Shown: one piece after another, positions 42,938 through 53,482 of the stretch | How the letters are laid out: each line of letters starts with the position of its first letter | How positions within the stretch are numbered: the stretch's first letter is position 1 | Notes under the pieces: generated by a model | What the model was told of the DNA's origin: nothing | The model's database searches: none | What the model saw: the letters and a program-made list of their open reading frames with translations, nothing else | Source: Neisseria bacilliformis | Lineage (GTDB): Bacteria; Pseudomonadota; Gammaproteobacteria; Burkholderiales; Neisseriaceae | Assembly (NCBI RefSeq): GCF_014055025.1 | Contig: NZ_CP059571.1 | Location: forward strand, 2,418,001-2,482,000 | Length of the DNA stretch: 64,000 nt | Direction: 5' to 3' | Translations under genes and position numbers: made by a program

Positions 42938-44533
42938 ATGAGCTCGAAACACCAAAGCGAACGCAGCGACTGGCGCGCGCAGGAAATGCTGCTTTTGCAA
43001 CAGGTTGTCCAAAACCTCGGCAAAGACGGCGGCGCGCACCACAGCGCGCTGAAAATCATGCTGCAACTGATGAGCGAATTTTTCGGCCTCAACCAGGGGC
43101 GCATCGTGTTGCAGCACCTCCACGACGAAAACGCCTCCATCCGCTACGCCTACGGCATGTCGCCCGAACAGGTCGCGCGCGGCGTTTACGCCCCCGGCGA
43201 AGGCATCACCGGCACGGTTTTGCAGCAGTCGCACATGATCGCCGCCGACAACGTGCGCACCGACCCCCTATTTCTCGGCCGCACCGTCCTGCGCAAAGAC
43301 ATCCCCGCCGAACAAACCATGTTCATCGCCCTGCCCGTGGCCGCGCACAACCGCACCTTCGGCGTGCTCGCCTGCCTGCGCGCCCGTTACAGCCCCCGCC
43401 CGCTGCACGACGACATCTCCCTGCTGAAAATCCTCGCCACCCTCATCGGCCAGCTCCTTTATATACAGGAAAGCAGCGAAGCCAGCCGCCGCGAGCTGCA
43501 AACGCAAAACCGCAAACTCAAACAAACCCTGCAATCGCACAGCCGCCGCTACGGCATCATCGGCTCCTCCGCCCCCCTGCTCAACGCCGTCAGCGAACTC
43601 GAACGCGTCGCACACAGCAACGCCAACGTCCTGCTGCTGGGCGAAAACGGCACCGGCAAAGAAATGTTCGCCCGCACCCTGCACACCGCCGGCCGCCGCG
43701 TCGGCCAGCCCTTTATCAAAGTCCGCTGCGCCAACAGGGAAAACGGCGAACTCGCCCGCGAAATCTTCGGCAGCGGCGACACCCCCGGCCTGCTCGAACA
43801 GGCCGACGGCGGCACCATCTTTTTCGACGAAATCGCCGCCCTGCCCCCCGAACAGCAAAACCGCCTGCTGCAAGTGTTGCAGGAAAACACCGTCTGCCGC
43901 ACCGACAGCACCGCCGGGCGCAACATCAACGTGCGCATCATCACCGCCACCACCCGCGACTTGGCCGAAGAAGTAGAAAACGGCCGCTTCGACGCCGAGC
44001 TTTACTACCGCCTCTACGTCGTCCCCATCCGCCTCCCCTCCCTGCGCGAACGCCGCAGCGACATCCCCGAACTGGCCGCCTTCCTCATGCACCGCATCAA
44101 CCGCGAAACCGGCAAAAACCTCAACCTCACCGCCGAAGCCGTCGAACAGCTGCAACACTACGCCTGGCCGGGCAACGTATACGAACTCGAACGCTTCCTC
44201 ACCAAACTCGCCGTGCAAAGCAAAGGCAACATCGCCGACGAAAACGCCGTCTGGCAGCTCCTCACCCGCCAGTCCGCCGCCCCCCTCCCCCGCCCCGCCC
44301 CGCCCGCAGGCAAACCCCGCGCCGTCGGCTTCGCCATCCAGGGCAGCCAGCCGCGCCCCTACCTGCAAGCCGACTCCCACTCCCCCGAAAAAATCGAACA
44401 AACCCTCGCCTACTGCCGGGGCAACAAAACCCAGGCCGCGCAAATGCTCGGCCTGTCCACCCGCCAGCTCTACTACCGCCTGGACAAAATCAGAAAAAAC
44501 AAAGAGAAAAAACAACAGGCAAAACAGCGGTAA
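42938..44533 (+). CDS. NifA/NtrC-like AAA+ regulator lacking the GAFTGA loop
   Basis: A 531-residue protein with a GAF domain at about residues 30-175, an AAA+ domain at 210-430 and a Fis-type helix-turn-helix at the end (TQAAQMLGLSTRQLYYRLDK). Walker A is GENGTGKEMFART and Walker B GGTIFFDEIAAL. Between EIFG and LLEQADGG only SGDTPG stands where related activators have HEKGAFTGA plus about ten residues, so the sigma-54 contact loop is deleted. It may regulate without sigma-54 or be decaying. A MITE lies directly upstream. Confidence 0.88.
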   Translation: MSSKHQSERSDWRAQEMLLLQQVVQNLGKDGGAHHSALKIMLQLMSEFFGLNQGRIVLQHLHDENASIRYAYGMSPEQVARGVYAPGEGITGTVLQQSHMIAADNVRTDPLFLGRTVLRKDIPAEQTMFIALPVAAHNRTFGVLACLRARYSPRPLHDDISLLKILATLIGQLLYIQESSEASRRELQTQNRKLKQTLQSHSRRYGIIGSSAPLLNAVSELERVAHSNANVLLLGENGTGKEMFARTLHTAGRRVGQPFIKVRCANRENGELAREIFGSGDTPGLLEQADGGTIFFDEIAALPPEQQNRLLQVLQENTVCRTDSTAGRNINVRIITATTRDLAEEVENGRFDAELYYRLYVVPIRLPSLRERRSDIPELAAFLMHRINRETGKNLNLTAEAVEQLQHYAWPGNVYELERFLTKLAVQSKGNIADENAVWQLLTRQSAAPLPRPAPPAGKPRAVGFAIQGSQPRPYLQADSHSPEKIEQTLAYCRGNKTQAAQMLGLSTRQLYYRLDKIRKNKEKKQQAKQR

Positions 44534-44581
44534 AGGCGGCAGCCGAATAAACCCGCAGGCATACCCCCGCAGGCATACAAA

Positions 44582-44622
44582 AGGCCGTCTGAAAAACCGT
44601 TTTCCGGTTTTTCAGACGGCCT
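44582..44622 (+). terminator. DUS-pair terminator
   Basis: AGGCCGTCTGAA at 44582-44593 and TTCAGACGGCCT at 44611-44622, 49 bases past the regulator stop. Confidence 0.7.
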
Positions 44623-44633
44623 CCGATATTCAG

Positions 44634-45124
44634 GTAGGGGGTGTCGCCCCAGCGACGCACGCGGTTTCTGGGCTGCGGAAAGCGTGCAGATTCATTGCAT
44701 TGCACAAACCGCCTGCGCGGCTTGTGCCACACACCACACCTCGGCGGCAGAGGCCGTCTGAAAGCGCAGCTTCGGCGCAGCCAAAACCCTGATTCCGTCC
44801 TTATTCATTCCGTTATTTCCGCCTGCGCGAGAATGACGGAAGGGAGGGGCTAACGTAGCGTGCGTCGCCCCAAGGCGACGCACGCGTTCCCTGCCGCTTC
44901 AACCAATCCGCGCTTTTCCCTAAATCCGAACCGCGTGCGTGGCTTGCGCCACACACCCTACCCAATGGCGGAGGCCGTCTGAAAATACCAGCCCATGCTG
45001 AACCTGACGTAGGGTGTGTCGCCCTGAGGCGACGCACGCGCTCCCTGCCGCCCAAAGGCCGTCTGAAAACGCAGCTTCCGCTGCACCCCGAAAACCGCGT
45101 GCGTGGCTGCGCCACACACCCTAC
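44634..45124. repeat. REP/DUS cluster (three inverted REP pairs)
   Basis: Six GTAGGGTGTGT-family REPs alternate in orientation at about 44634-44668, 44705-44739, 44851-44888, 44928-44960, 45009-45045 and 45090-45124, with DUS words between them. The region 44534-45243 has no gene. This is the largest repeat cluster in the window. Confidence 0.78.
44815..44834. repeat. dRS3-like 20-mer
   Basis: ATTTCCGCCTGCGCGAGAAT differs at two positions from the neisserial dRS3 pattern ATTCCC-N8-GGGAAT. Confidence 0.45.
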
Positions 45125-45200
45125 TTTGGCGTTGGAGGCCGTCTGAAAAACCTTCAAATACGGTTTCTACACTGACGAAACCATGTTTTCAGACGGCCTC

Positions 45201-45233
45201 AAAAAGAAAAACAGCCGCTTGAAACGGCTGTTT
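45201..45233 (-). terminator. Terminator of tRNA-Pro(GGG)
   Basis: AAACAGCCG and CGGCTGTTT form a hairpin followed by a T-rich run on the minus strand, 11 bases past the tRNA 3' end. Confidence 0.85.
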
Positions 45234-45243
45234 GTTTGTATTT

Positions 45244-45320
45244 TGGTCGGAGTGAAAGGATTCGAACCTTCGACCCCTTGCACCCCATGCAAGTGCGCTA
45301 CCAGACTGCGCCACACTCCG
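45244..45320 (-). tRNA. tRNA-Pro (anticodon GGG)
   Basis: On the minus strand the acceptor CGGAGTG pairs with CACTCCG, the anticodon stem CTTGC/GCAAG encloses ATGGGGT, and the T arm reads GAAGGTTCGAATCCTTTC. CCA is encoded. 77 bases. Confidence 0.96.
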
Positions 45321-45357
45321 ACTTGGAAAGACGCGCATTATATTGAAGCGTGCCGGA

Positions 45358-45684
45358 TTAGGCAAGTGCCTTTTCGATTTTATCCAGCAGGCCGCCCAAT
45401 GCGGTGCCGACCTCTTGCGCCGTAGCGGCGGGGCGGCCTTCGGCGTCCAAGCCGTTATGGTTGAACCCGTCGACAAACGGCGCAAACGTGTCTTTCAGCT
45501 TCCTGATTTTCACCACATCCGCACGGGTGTATTTGTCCGCACCATAGCCGACAACCATGCCGTGCTCATGCTGCCACTGGGCAAACTGCGCGGGGCTGAT
45601 CTGCGAGAGCTCGCACAATTCGGCCAGGCTGAAATAACGCCTGGCCGGAATGTCGGGCAGCTTAGCGTTGACGCTGCTTGTCAT
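45358..45684 (-). CDS. MerR-like helix-turn-helix protein
   Basis: A 108-residue protein starting [20 protein letters not shown] at the ATG at 45684. [20 protein letters not shown] is a MerR-type winged helix-turn-helix, and [16 protein letters not shown] continues it. There is no effector domain. The gene overlaps the end of ihfA by 23 bases and is therefore co-transcribed with it. The target is unknown; proteobacterial ihfA genes are often followed by such a MerR-like gene. Confidence 0.85.
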   Translation of the reverse strand: MTSSVNAKLPDIPARRYFSLAELCELSQISPAQFAQWQHEHGMVVGYGADKYTRADVVKIRKLKDTFAPFVDGFNHNGLDAEGRPAATAQEVGTALGGLLDKIEKALA

Positions 45685-45970
45685 AGTAATGCTCCACCAT
45701 GCCTTTGAGCTTCTGGCTGGCATGGAAAGTTACCACGCGGCGGGCGGTAATCGGCACTTCCTCGCCGGTTTTCGGGTTGCGGCCGGGTCGTTGCGGCTTG
45801 TCGCGCAACTGGAAATTGCCAAAGCCGGAAATTTTGATTTCCTCGCCGCGCGCCAGCGTGGTGCGGATTTCCTCAAAAAAGAGTTCGACGATTTCTTTGG
45901 CATCGTTTTTGCTTACTTTGCTGACTTTATCGACCAAAATATCGGCCAATTCTGCTTTTGTTAGAGTCAT
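45662..45970 (-). CDS. ihfA: Integration host factor subunit alpha
   Basis: A 102-residue DNA-bending protein starting [20 protein letters not shown]. It has the beta-arm region [20 protein letters not shown] with the intercalating Pro in RPGRNP. IHF binds specific sites with its beta subunit (not in the window) and shapes promoters and recombination sites. It lies 67 bases downstream of pheT, the standard pheST-ihfA order. Confidence 0.96.
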   Translation of the reverse strand: MTLTKAELADILVDKVSKVSKNDAKEIVELFFEEIRTTLARGEEIKISGFGNFQLRDKPQRPGRNPKTGEEVPITARRVVTFHASQKLKGMVEHYYDKQRQR

Positions 45971-46037
45971 GTGTTTACCTTTTGTTGTAACAAGTTGGGG
46001 GATTTTACCAATTTTTGTTTGAGATTCAAGCGAATAT

Positions 46038-48401
46038 TCATCCGCGCAATTGTGCGCCCACGGCCTCTGCCGCTGCCACGAGCTGCTGCACCACGGGTTC
46101 GACGGCCTCGTCGGTGAGCGTGTTTTCCATGTCTTGCAGGATGATTTTCACCGCCATGCTTTTGCTGTTTTCGGGCAGCCCTGCGCCGCGATACACGTCA
46201 AACAGCGCGATTTCCCGCACCAGCGGGCTGTTTACGGCTTTCAGGCTGCCTTCCAGCTCGGCGTATGACACGTTTTCAGGCAGCACAAACGCCAGATCGC
46301 GGCGCACACTTTGGAATTTGGACACGGCCTGATAGCGTGTTTTTTCACGGCGGCACACGGCGGCCATGTCGATTTCAAACACCAGCGGGGCTTGCGGCAG
46401 GTCGTATTTTTGCAGCCATTTCGGGTGCAGTTCGCCGACAAAGCCGATGGCTTGGCCGTCTGAAACAATTTTGGCGGCGCGGCCGGGGTGCAGCGCGGGA
46501 TGGGCTGTTTTCACAAACTCAACCGCGCGGCCTTTGAGCAGGTTTTCCACATCGGCCTTGATGTCGTAAAAATCGGCGTTGCGCGTTTTTTCGCCCCACT
46601 GCTCAGGCATGGCCGCGCCGTACCACAGGCCGCCGATGCGCTCGTTTTGCGCGAAGCCGCCGTCAGCGTTTTTGGCGAACACACGGGCGATTTCAAAAAT
46701 GCGCACGCGGTTTTGCTTGCGGTTGAGGTTGTTCTGCAACACTTCCACCAGCCCGCCGATGAGCGTCGAGCGCATCACGGCATACTGCGCTGCCAGCGGG
46801 TTTTGCAGGCGGATGGAGTTGTCGTTGGCGGCAAAATCGCATTCCCACGCTTCATCGACAAAGGCGTAGCTGACCACTTCGCGGTAGCCGCGCGCGGCCA
46901 TTTCGTTGTACACGGCAAAGCGCGGGCGGCGGGTTTCGGGCAGCGGCAGCATTTTCAGGCTGCCTGATGTGGCTTCGTCGGGGATGTTTTCGTAGCCGTA
47001 CACGCGGCCGATTTCTTCGATTAAATCGGCTTCGATTTCGATGTCGAAACGGAAGCCCGGCGAGGTCGTCTGAAAGCCGTCGGCGGTTTTTTCAGGCTGC
47101 AAACCGAGCGTGCGCAGGATGGTTTCAACCTGATCGGCGGCGATGTCCACGCCCAATACTTTGGCTACGCGGTTCAAACGTACGCCCACGCGTTTTTCAG
47201 GCAGCAAATCGCCCACGGCCTCCACCATTTCGCCCGCCTGGCCGCCGCAGATTTGCAACACCAATTCGGTGGCGCGCTCGATGGCATCGGCTTGCAAACG
47301 GTAGTCCACGCCGCGCTCGAAGCGAAACGAAGAATCCGAGCCGAAGCCGTATTGGCGCGATTTGCCCGCAATCACGGCGGGCGCAAACCACGCCGCTTCC
47401 AGCACGATATTGCACGTGCCGTCTGAAACCGCGCTGGCCGCGCCGCCCATCATGCCCGCAATGCTCAACGCGCCTTTTTCGTCGGCAATCACCAGTGTGT
47501 TGTCGGCGAGCGTAACGGTTTTTTCGTTCAAACATGCCAACACTTCGCCGTTTTCGGCGCGGCGCACAATGATGCTGCCTGAAATTTTGTCGGCATCAAA
47601 CACGTGCATCGGCTGGCCGATTTCCAGCATCACATAATTGCCGATGTCTACCAGCGCCGAAATGCTGCGGATGCCGCTGCGTTCCAGCCGCTGCCGCATC
47701 CACGCGGGCGTGGCGGCCTGCGCGTTTACATTTTCAATTACGCGGCTGATAAAGCGGCCGCAGTCGGCCGGCGCATCAATACGCACCGGCTGGGTTTTGC
47801 CGCTGACTATTGGGGCAGCCTGAATTTTAGTCGACGCAAATTCACAGCCGGTCAGCGCCGCCACTTCGCGGGCAATGCCCTTGATGCTCAAACAATCGGC
47901 GCGGTTGGGCGTGATTTTCAGCGTAAACAGCGTGTCGTCCAAATCCAAATAATCGCGGATATTGCCGCCCACCGGCGCATCGCCGGGCAGGATGTGCAGG
48001 CCGTCCACGCCGTCATCGGGCAAGCCCAACTCTTTGGCGGAACACAACATTCCGTTCGATACCACCCCGCGCATCTTGGTCGGCTTGATTTTGAAATTGC
48101 CCGGCAACACCGCGCCCGGCAGCGAACAGGGCACCTTAATGCCCGGCCGCACATTCGGCGCACCGCAGACAATCTGCACCAACTCGCCCGTACCCGCATC
48201 AACTTGGGTTACGTTCAAACGGTCGGCATCCGGATGTTTTTCAACAGATTTTACTTCCGCCACCACCACACCCGAAAACGCAGGCGCAGCAGGCTCGCTC
48301 TCTTCCACTTCCAGACCGGACATGGTCAGCAAGTGCGAAAGCTCATCGGCAGAAAGATTAGGATTGGCTTGGGTTTTGAGCCAGGAGTAGGAGAATTGCA
48401 T
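46038..48401 (-). CDS. pheT: Phenylalanyl-tRNA synthetase beta subunit
   Basis: A 787-residue subunit starting [20 protein letters not shown]. It has the tRNA-binding (EMAP-like) domain near residues 40-150, B3/B4 editing and B5 domains in the middle, and the C-terminal anticodon-binding ferredoxin-like part ([20 protein letters not shown]). Two exact Kingella-type DUS (46240-46251 and 46954-46965) and one mucosa-type DUS (47063-47074) lie inside, suggesting recombination with DNA from other Neisseriaceae. pheS is 437 bases upstream with an insert between. Confidence 0.97.
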   Translation of the reverse strand: MQFSYSWLKTQANPNLSADELSHLLTMSGLEVEESEPAAPAFSGVVVAEVKSVEKHPDADRLNVTQVDAGTGELVQIVCGAPNVRPGIKVPCSLPGAVLPGNFKIKPTKMRGVVSNGMLCSAKELGLPDDGVDGLHILPGDAPVGGNIRDYLDLDDTLFTLKITPNRADCLSIKGIAREVAALTGCEFASTKIQAAPIVSGKTQPVRIDAPADCGRFISRVIENVNAQAATPAWMRQRLERSGIRSISALVDIGNYVMLEIGQPMHVFDADKISGSIIVRRAENGEVLACLNEKTVTLADNTLVIADEKGALSIAGMMGGAASAVSDGTCNIVLEAAWFAPAVIAGKSRQYGFGSDSSFRFERGVDYRLQADAIERATELVLQICGGQAGEMVEAVGDLLPEKRVGVRLNRVAKVLGVDIAADQVETILRTLGLQPEKTADGFQTTSPGFRFDIEIEADLIEEIGRVYGYENIPDEATSGSLKMLPLPETRRPRFAVYNEMAARGYREVVSYAFVDEAWECDFAANDNSIRLQNPLAAQYAVMRSTLIGGLVEVLQNNLNRKQNRVRIFEIARVFAKNADGGFAQNERIGGLWYGAAMPEQWGEKTRNADFYDIKADVENLLKGRAVEFVKTAHPALHPGRAAKIVSDGQAIGFVGELHPKWLQKYDLPQAPLVFEIDMAAVCRREKTRYQAVSKFQSVRRDLAFVLPENVSYAELEGSLKAVNSPLVREIALFDVYRGAGLPENSKSMAVKIILQDMENTLTDEAVEPVVQQLVAAAEAVGAQLRG

Positions 48402-48419
48402 GGTTTTGCTCTTTCGGAT

Positions 48420-48801
48420 TTAAAATTTGATGGTTGTCCTGTTTTGGATATTTTCTTCTTCAAGCAATGCTGCCAAATCGTTATAGAGACCTGACAAAGG
48501 TCTCAGAAAATCTGTACCGTTGATATTCTTTGGCATTTCATGATTCTGCCGCTGATAAAATTCTCTGACTTCTTCATAAGTACTTATTTCTGCTTCCTGC
48601 TGATCTCGGGAAACCGGAACATCCGGCAGATATATAGCCAAAAATCCGACCCTTTGAAAATTGCGGATTTTTGCCTTGTTCGGCGGTCAGTCTGTCCATC
48701 AGAATAGGTCGTCTGAAACGTTTGCTAAAAACCTGTGTGAATTCAGGACGTAATGCGTCGCGAATTTGGGAGCCGGCGTCTCTATCGAATCGCTCTTGTA
48801 C
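48420..48801 (-). pseudogene. Decayed gene fragment between pheS and pheT
   Basis: The minus strand from about 48801 reads VKVQERFDRDAGSQIRDALR, EFTQVFSKRFRRPILMDRLT and AEQGKNPQFSKGRI. At the A5 run at 48640-48644 the frame shifts and continues LAIYLPDVPVSRDQQEAEIS through HEMPKNINGTDFLRPLSGLY to a stop at 48420. There is no upstream start; the fragment begins next to a Kingella-type DUS (48808-48819). It contains a mucosa-type DUS (48706-48717). The family is not recognised. Confidence 0.65.
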
Positions 48802-48838
48802 TTTAACAGGCAGCCTGAAAACTTTTCAGATGGCCTTT

Positions 48839-49915
<1,077 letters not shown>

Positions 49916-50006
49916 TCACGGCCAATCCGTTTAATATTGAATTGGCGGTATTTTATCGCAAACCCGATTGAAAAAACAGGGGTTTCGTTAAAAAAATCAA
50001 ATATAT

Positions 50007-50036
50007 AAAAAAAGGAAACCGAAGTTTCCTTTTTAA
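50007..50036 (-). terminator. rplT terminator
   Basis: A hairpin of AAAAAGGAAAC with GTTTCCTTTTT, followed on the minus strand by a T-rich stretch, eight bases after the rplT stop. Confidence 0.85.
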
Positions 50037-50043
50037 ATTCAAA

Positions 50044-50403
50044 TTAAGCTGCCAATGCGGCTTTTGCTTTTTCAACCAACTGTGCAAACACAGCTTTGTC
50101 GAATACTGCCAAATCAGCCAATACTTTGCGGTCGATTTCGATCGCAGCGCGTTTCAGGCCGTTCATGAATTTGCTGTAAGACAGACCGTTTTCACGCGCA
50201 CCAGCGTTGATACGGGCAATCCAAAGCTGACGGAACTGACGTTTGCGCTGACGACGGTCACGGTAGGCGTACTGACCTGCCTTCATTACCGCCTGTTTGG
50301 CAATACGATAGACGTTTTTGCGACGACCGCGATAGCCTTTGGCTAACGCTAATACTTTTTTATGACGGGCACGTGCGGTTACACCGCGTTTTACGCGTGG
50401 CAT
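50044..50403 (-). CDS. rplT: Ribosomal protein bL20
   Basis: This 119-residue basic protein starts [20 protein letters not shown] and contains [20 protein letters not shown], the bL20 signature. It is a 23S rRNA assembly protein and in many bacteria represses its own operon (infC-rpmI-rplT), the order seen here. Confidence 0.98.
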   Translation of the reverse strand: MPRVKRGVTARARHKKVLALAKGYRGRRKNVYRIAKQAVMKAGQYAYRDRRQRKRQFRQLWIARINAGARENGLSYSKFMNGLKRAAIEIDRKVLADLAVFDKAVFAQLVEKAKAALAA

Positions 50404-50417
50404 AGTTCAAACTCCTT

Positions 50418-50615
50418 TTAAGCGTAGGGTAACATTTTGGCAACGGAAGCCAAATCGCGGTCGTTCACCATAGAAGTACCACGCAGTTGGCGTTTGTTTT
50501 TCGTTGTCTTTTTGGTCAAAATATGGCGTTTGAACGCATGGGCGCGTTTGACACCACCGTTACCCAGCACTTTAAAGCGTTTTTTCGCACTGGATTTGGT
50601 TTTCATTTTAGGCAT
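50418..50615 (-). CDS. rpmI: Ribosomal protein bL35
   Basis: A 65-residue protein starting [20 protein letters not shown] at the ATG at 50615 and ending [16 protein letters not shown]. It precedes rplT by 14 bases. Confidence 0.97.
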
Positions 50616-50749
50616 AGGAAAACTCCGTTCGTTATTAGATAAGGCATCAGGGGGTTTTAACATAAAACACTTAACCCAAAACACCACGGTTTTTTGTCGT
50701 CTGATAAAAATGCCCTTACGACAATCAGAGCAATTTTATAATTTTAACG

Positions 50750-51268
50750 TTATTTTTTCTTAGGTGCAATCATCATCACCATTTGGCGGCCTTCCATTTT
50801 TGGAAACTGCTCGATTTGAGCCACTTCGGCCAAATCCTCTTTCACCCGTTCCAAAAGCTGTGCGCCCAACTGTTGGTGCGCCATTTCGCGGCCACGGAAA
50901 CGCAAGGTTACTTTCACTTTGTCGCCGTCTGCCAAAAAACGGTTGATATTGCGCATTTTAATTTGGTAATCACCTTCGTCCGTACCCGGACGGAATTTGA
51001 TTTCCTTGATTTGCACCTGTTTTTGGTTTTTCTTGGCTTCGTCGCGTTTTTTGGCCTGCTGGTATTTGTATTTGCCAAAATCCATGAGTTTGCATACAGG
51101 AGGCTTGGCAGTTGGGGAGATTTCCACCAAATCCACATCCTGTTCTTCAGCCATAGCCAAAGCCTCACGGACAGATACGACACCAAGCTGCTCGCCTGTA
51201 CCACTGATCAATCGCACTTCTTTAGCGGTAATTTCACCGTTGATTCGTGCTTCGCGTTCTTGAGCGAT
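50750..51268 (-). CDS. infC: Translation initiation factor IF-3, non-AUG start
   Basis: The protein keeps subunits apart and checks start codons. No ATG fits. The best start is an ATC at 51268 (reading [23 protein letters not shown]), seven bases after an AGGAG ribosome site. An ATT two codons upstream is too close to that site. Rare AUU/AUC starts in infC allow IF-3 to limit its own synthesis. The domains [20 protein letters not shown]-type linker and [20 protein letters not shown] are present. 172 residues. Confidence 0.93.
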   Translation of the reverse strand: MAQEREARINGEITAKEVRLISGTGEQLGVVSVREALAMAEEQDVDLVEISPTAKPPVCKLMDFGKYKYQQAKKRDEAKKNQKQVQIKEIKFRPGTDEGDYQIKMRNINRFLADGDKVKVTLRFRGREMAHQQLGAQLLERVKEDLAEVAQIEQFPKMEGRQMVMMIAPKKK

Positions 51269-51296
51269 GGTAATACTCCTTTAAAAAATTAATTAG

Positions 51297-53201
51297 TTAC
51301 AAAGATTCGGCGATTTCGCGTTTCAATTGGGCGATAAAATCGTCAACCTTTAAAGAACCCAAATCTTCTGCCTTGCGGCGCACGGCCACTTGGCCGTTTT
51401 CTTTTTCCTTGTCGCCCACCACAATTTGGTAAGGGAAACGGTATTGGCTGTTGTCGCGGATTTTGTAGCCGATTTTTTCGTTACGCAAATCCAGCTCCAC
51501 CCTGAAACCTTCCGCACGCAGTTTTTCCACCACTTTGCGGCAGTAATCAGCCTGATGTTCGGTGATATTCATGACCACCATTTGAACAGGTGCCAGCCAC
51601 AACGGGAACGAACCGGCGTGGTTTTCAATCAAAATGCCGATAAAGCGTTCCAGCGAACCCAAAATAGCGCGGTGCAGCATAACAGGGCGGGCACGGCCGT
51701 TGCTTTCGGTAACGTATTCAGCATCCAAACGCTCGGGAAGAACAAAGTCCAATTGCAGCGTGCCGCACTGCCAAGAACGGCCGATGGCATCTTTGACGTG
51801 GTATTCGATTTTCGGCCCGTAGAACGCGCCCTCTCCCGGCAGCTCTTCCCATTCGACACCGCAGGCAGTCAGCGCATCGCGCAGACCTTGTTCGGCCTTA
51901 TCCCAAATGTCGTCTGAACCTGCACGCTTTTCCGGACGCAGGGACAATTTCACCGCAACATCATGGAAACCGAATTGTTTGTAGATGCGCACCAGCAGCT
52001 CGTTAAAACGGCGTGCTTCTTCAACAATCTGATCTTCGGTGCAGAAAATATGGGCATCATCCTGCACAAAGCCGCGCACACGCATCAAACCGTGCAGCGC
52101 ACCGCTCGGCTCATTGCGGTGGCACGAGCCGAATTCGGCCAAGCGCATGGGTAGATCGCGGTAGGAACGCAGGCTGTTGTTGAAAATCTGGACATGGCCG
52201 GGGCAGTTCATCGGTTTGACCGCATATTCGCGTTTTTCCGATTGGGTAACAAACATATTGTCTTTGTAGTTATCCCAGTGTCCGGAACGCTCCCAGAAGG
52301 TTTTGTCCATAATCTGCGGGGTTTTGACTTCGCGATAGCCCGCAGCGTCCAACTCTTTGCGCATATGCTGTTCGATAGCCTGCCACAAAGCCCAACCGCG
52401 CGGATGCCAGAACACCATGCCCGGTGCTTCTTCTTGCAGATGGAACAAATCCAACTGTTTGCCCAATTTGCGGTGGTCGCGTTTTTCGGCTTCTTCGATA
52501 CGCTGGATATAGGCTTTCAATTCGTCTTTGCTTGCCCACGCCGTGCCGTAGATGCGTTGCAGCATTTCGTTGTTGCTGTCGCCGCGCCAGTATGCGCCCG
52601 CCAGTTTGGTCAGCTTAAAATTTTTGAGGAAACGGGTGTTCGGCACATGGGGACCGCGACACATATCGACGTATTCCTGATGATGATACAAGCCCATCGC
52701 TTCGACTTCGGGCATGTCTTCAATCAGGCGCAGTTTGTATTCTTCGCCGCGATCTTGGAAAGTTTTGATGGTTTCGGCACGCGGTGTCATCACTTTGACG
52801 ACATCGTAATCCTGATTGATCAGCTCTTTCATGCGCGCTTCGATGGCGGCAACATCTTCGGGCGTAAACGGTTTTTCTGTGGCGATGTCGTAATAAAAGC
52901 CGTCTTCAATTACAGGACCGATCACCATTTTGGCATCGGGATAGAGCTGTTTGACTGCGTGTCCGACCAAGTGGGCGCAGGAGTGGCGGATGATTTCCAC
53001 GCCTTCTTTGTCTTTCGGGGTAATGATTTGAACGGTCGAATCCTCGGTAATCGGGTCGCACGCGTCAACCAATCTGCCGTTTACCTTGCCCGCCACCGTC
53101 GCTTTCGCCAGGCCCGCACCGATAGAGGCGGCAATCTGCGCCACGGTTACAGGGGCTTCGTACTGGCGGACGGAACCGTCGGGCAGGGTAATGTTCAACA
53201 T
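51297..53201 (-). CDS. thrS: Threonyl-tRNA synthetase
   Basis: A 634-residue class II synthetase starting [20 protein letters not shown] at the ATG at 53201. TGS domain, second additional (editing) domain with [16 protein letters not shown] and CRGPHVPNT, catalytic core with [30 protein letters not shown]-type motif 2 and [19 protein letters not shown], then the anticodon-binding domain. It heads the infC cluster. The ATG is preceded by CCGGAG. Confidence 0.97.
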   Translation of the reverse strand: MLNITLPDGSVRQYEAPVTVAQIAASIGAGLAKATVAGKVNGRLVDACDPITEDSTVQIITPKDKEGVEIIRHSCAHLVGHAVKQLYPDAKMVIGPVIEDGFYYDIATEKPFTPEDVAAIEARMKELINQDYDVVKVMTPRAETIKTFQDRGEEYKLRLIEDMPEVEAMGLYHHQEYVDMCRGPHVPNTRFLKNFKLTKLAGAYWRGDSNNEMLQRIYGTAWASKDELKAYIQRIEEAEKRDHRKLGKQLDLFHLQEEAPGMVFWHPRGWALWQAIEQHMRKELDAAGYREVKTPQIMDKTFWERSGHWDNYKDNMFVTQSEKREYAVKPMNCPGHVQIFNNSLRSYRDLPMRLAEFGSCHRNEPSGALHGLMRVRGFVQDDAHIFCTEDQIVEEARRFNELLVRIYKQFGFHDVAVKLSLRPEKRAGSDDIWDKAEQGLRDALTACGVEWEELPGEGAFYGPKIEYHVKDAIGRSWQCGTLQLDFVLPERLDAEYVTESNGRARPVMLHRAILGSLERFIGILIENHAGSFPLWLAPVQMVVMNITEHQADYCRKVVEKLRAEGFRVELDLRNEKIGYKIRDNSQYRFPYQIVVGDKEKENGQVAVRRKAEDLGSLKVDDFIAQLKREIAESL

Positions 53202-53223
53202 CAAAAACTCCGGAAACATTATA

Positions 53224-53248
53224 AAAATAACGGCATAAATGCCGTTTT
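53224..53248 (-). terminator. Hairpin between tRNA-Val and thrS
   Basis: AACGGCA and TGCCGTT with a TTTA loop, followed by T-rich sequence on the minus strand. It may terminate the tRNA transcript or attenuate thrS. Confidence 0.65.
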
Positions 53249-53256
53249 GAGAATTC

Positions 53257-53333
53257 TGGTAGGCACGATTGGACTCGAACCAACGACCCCCACCATGTCA
53301 AGGTGGTGCTCTAACCAACTGAGCTACGTGCCT
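53257..53333 (-). tRNA. tRNA-Val (anticodon GAC)
   Basis: Minus strand: acceptor AGGCACG pairs with CGTGCCT, D arm AGCTCAGTTGGTTAGAGC, anticodon loop TTGACAT in a CCACC/GGTGG stem, T arm GTTGGTTCGAGTCCAAT, encoded CCA. 77 bases. Confidence 0.96.
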
Positions 53334-53482
53334 GTATAAGAAAGCGCGGATTGTACCGACCGGCGGCGGGGTTTGCAAGCGGGTTTGCGTTTTTCAGACG
53401 GCCTGTTGCCTGTTTGCCGCCGCATTTTGTTTTTCAGACGGCCTCAAACGCTGCCCAAACATATCATGAGGCCGTCTGAAAA

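Noticed and set aside
42883-44550. 555-codon frame overlapping the NifA-like gene on the same strand
   Set aside because: The product is an Arg/Pro/His-rich +2 shadow; the 42938 frame carries all the domains.
44534-45243. Repeat cluster considered as a CRISPR array
   Set aside because: The repeats alternate in orientation, spacing is irregular, and units are palindromic REPs and DUS words; there are no equal-length spacers or cas genes.
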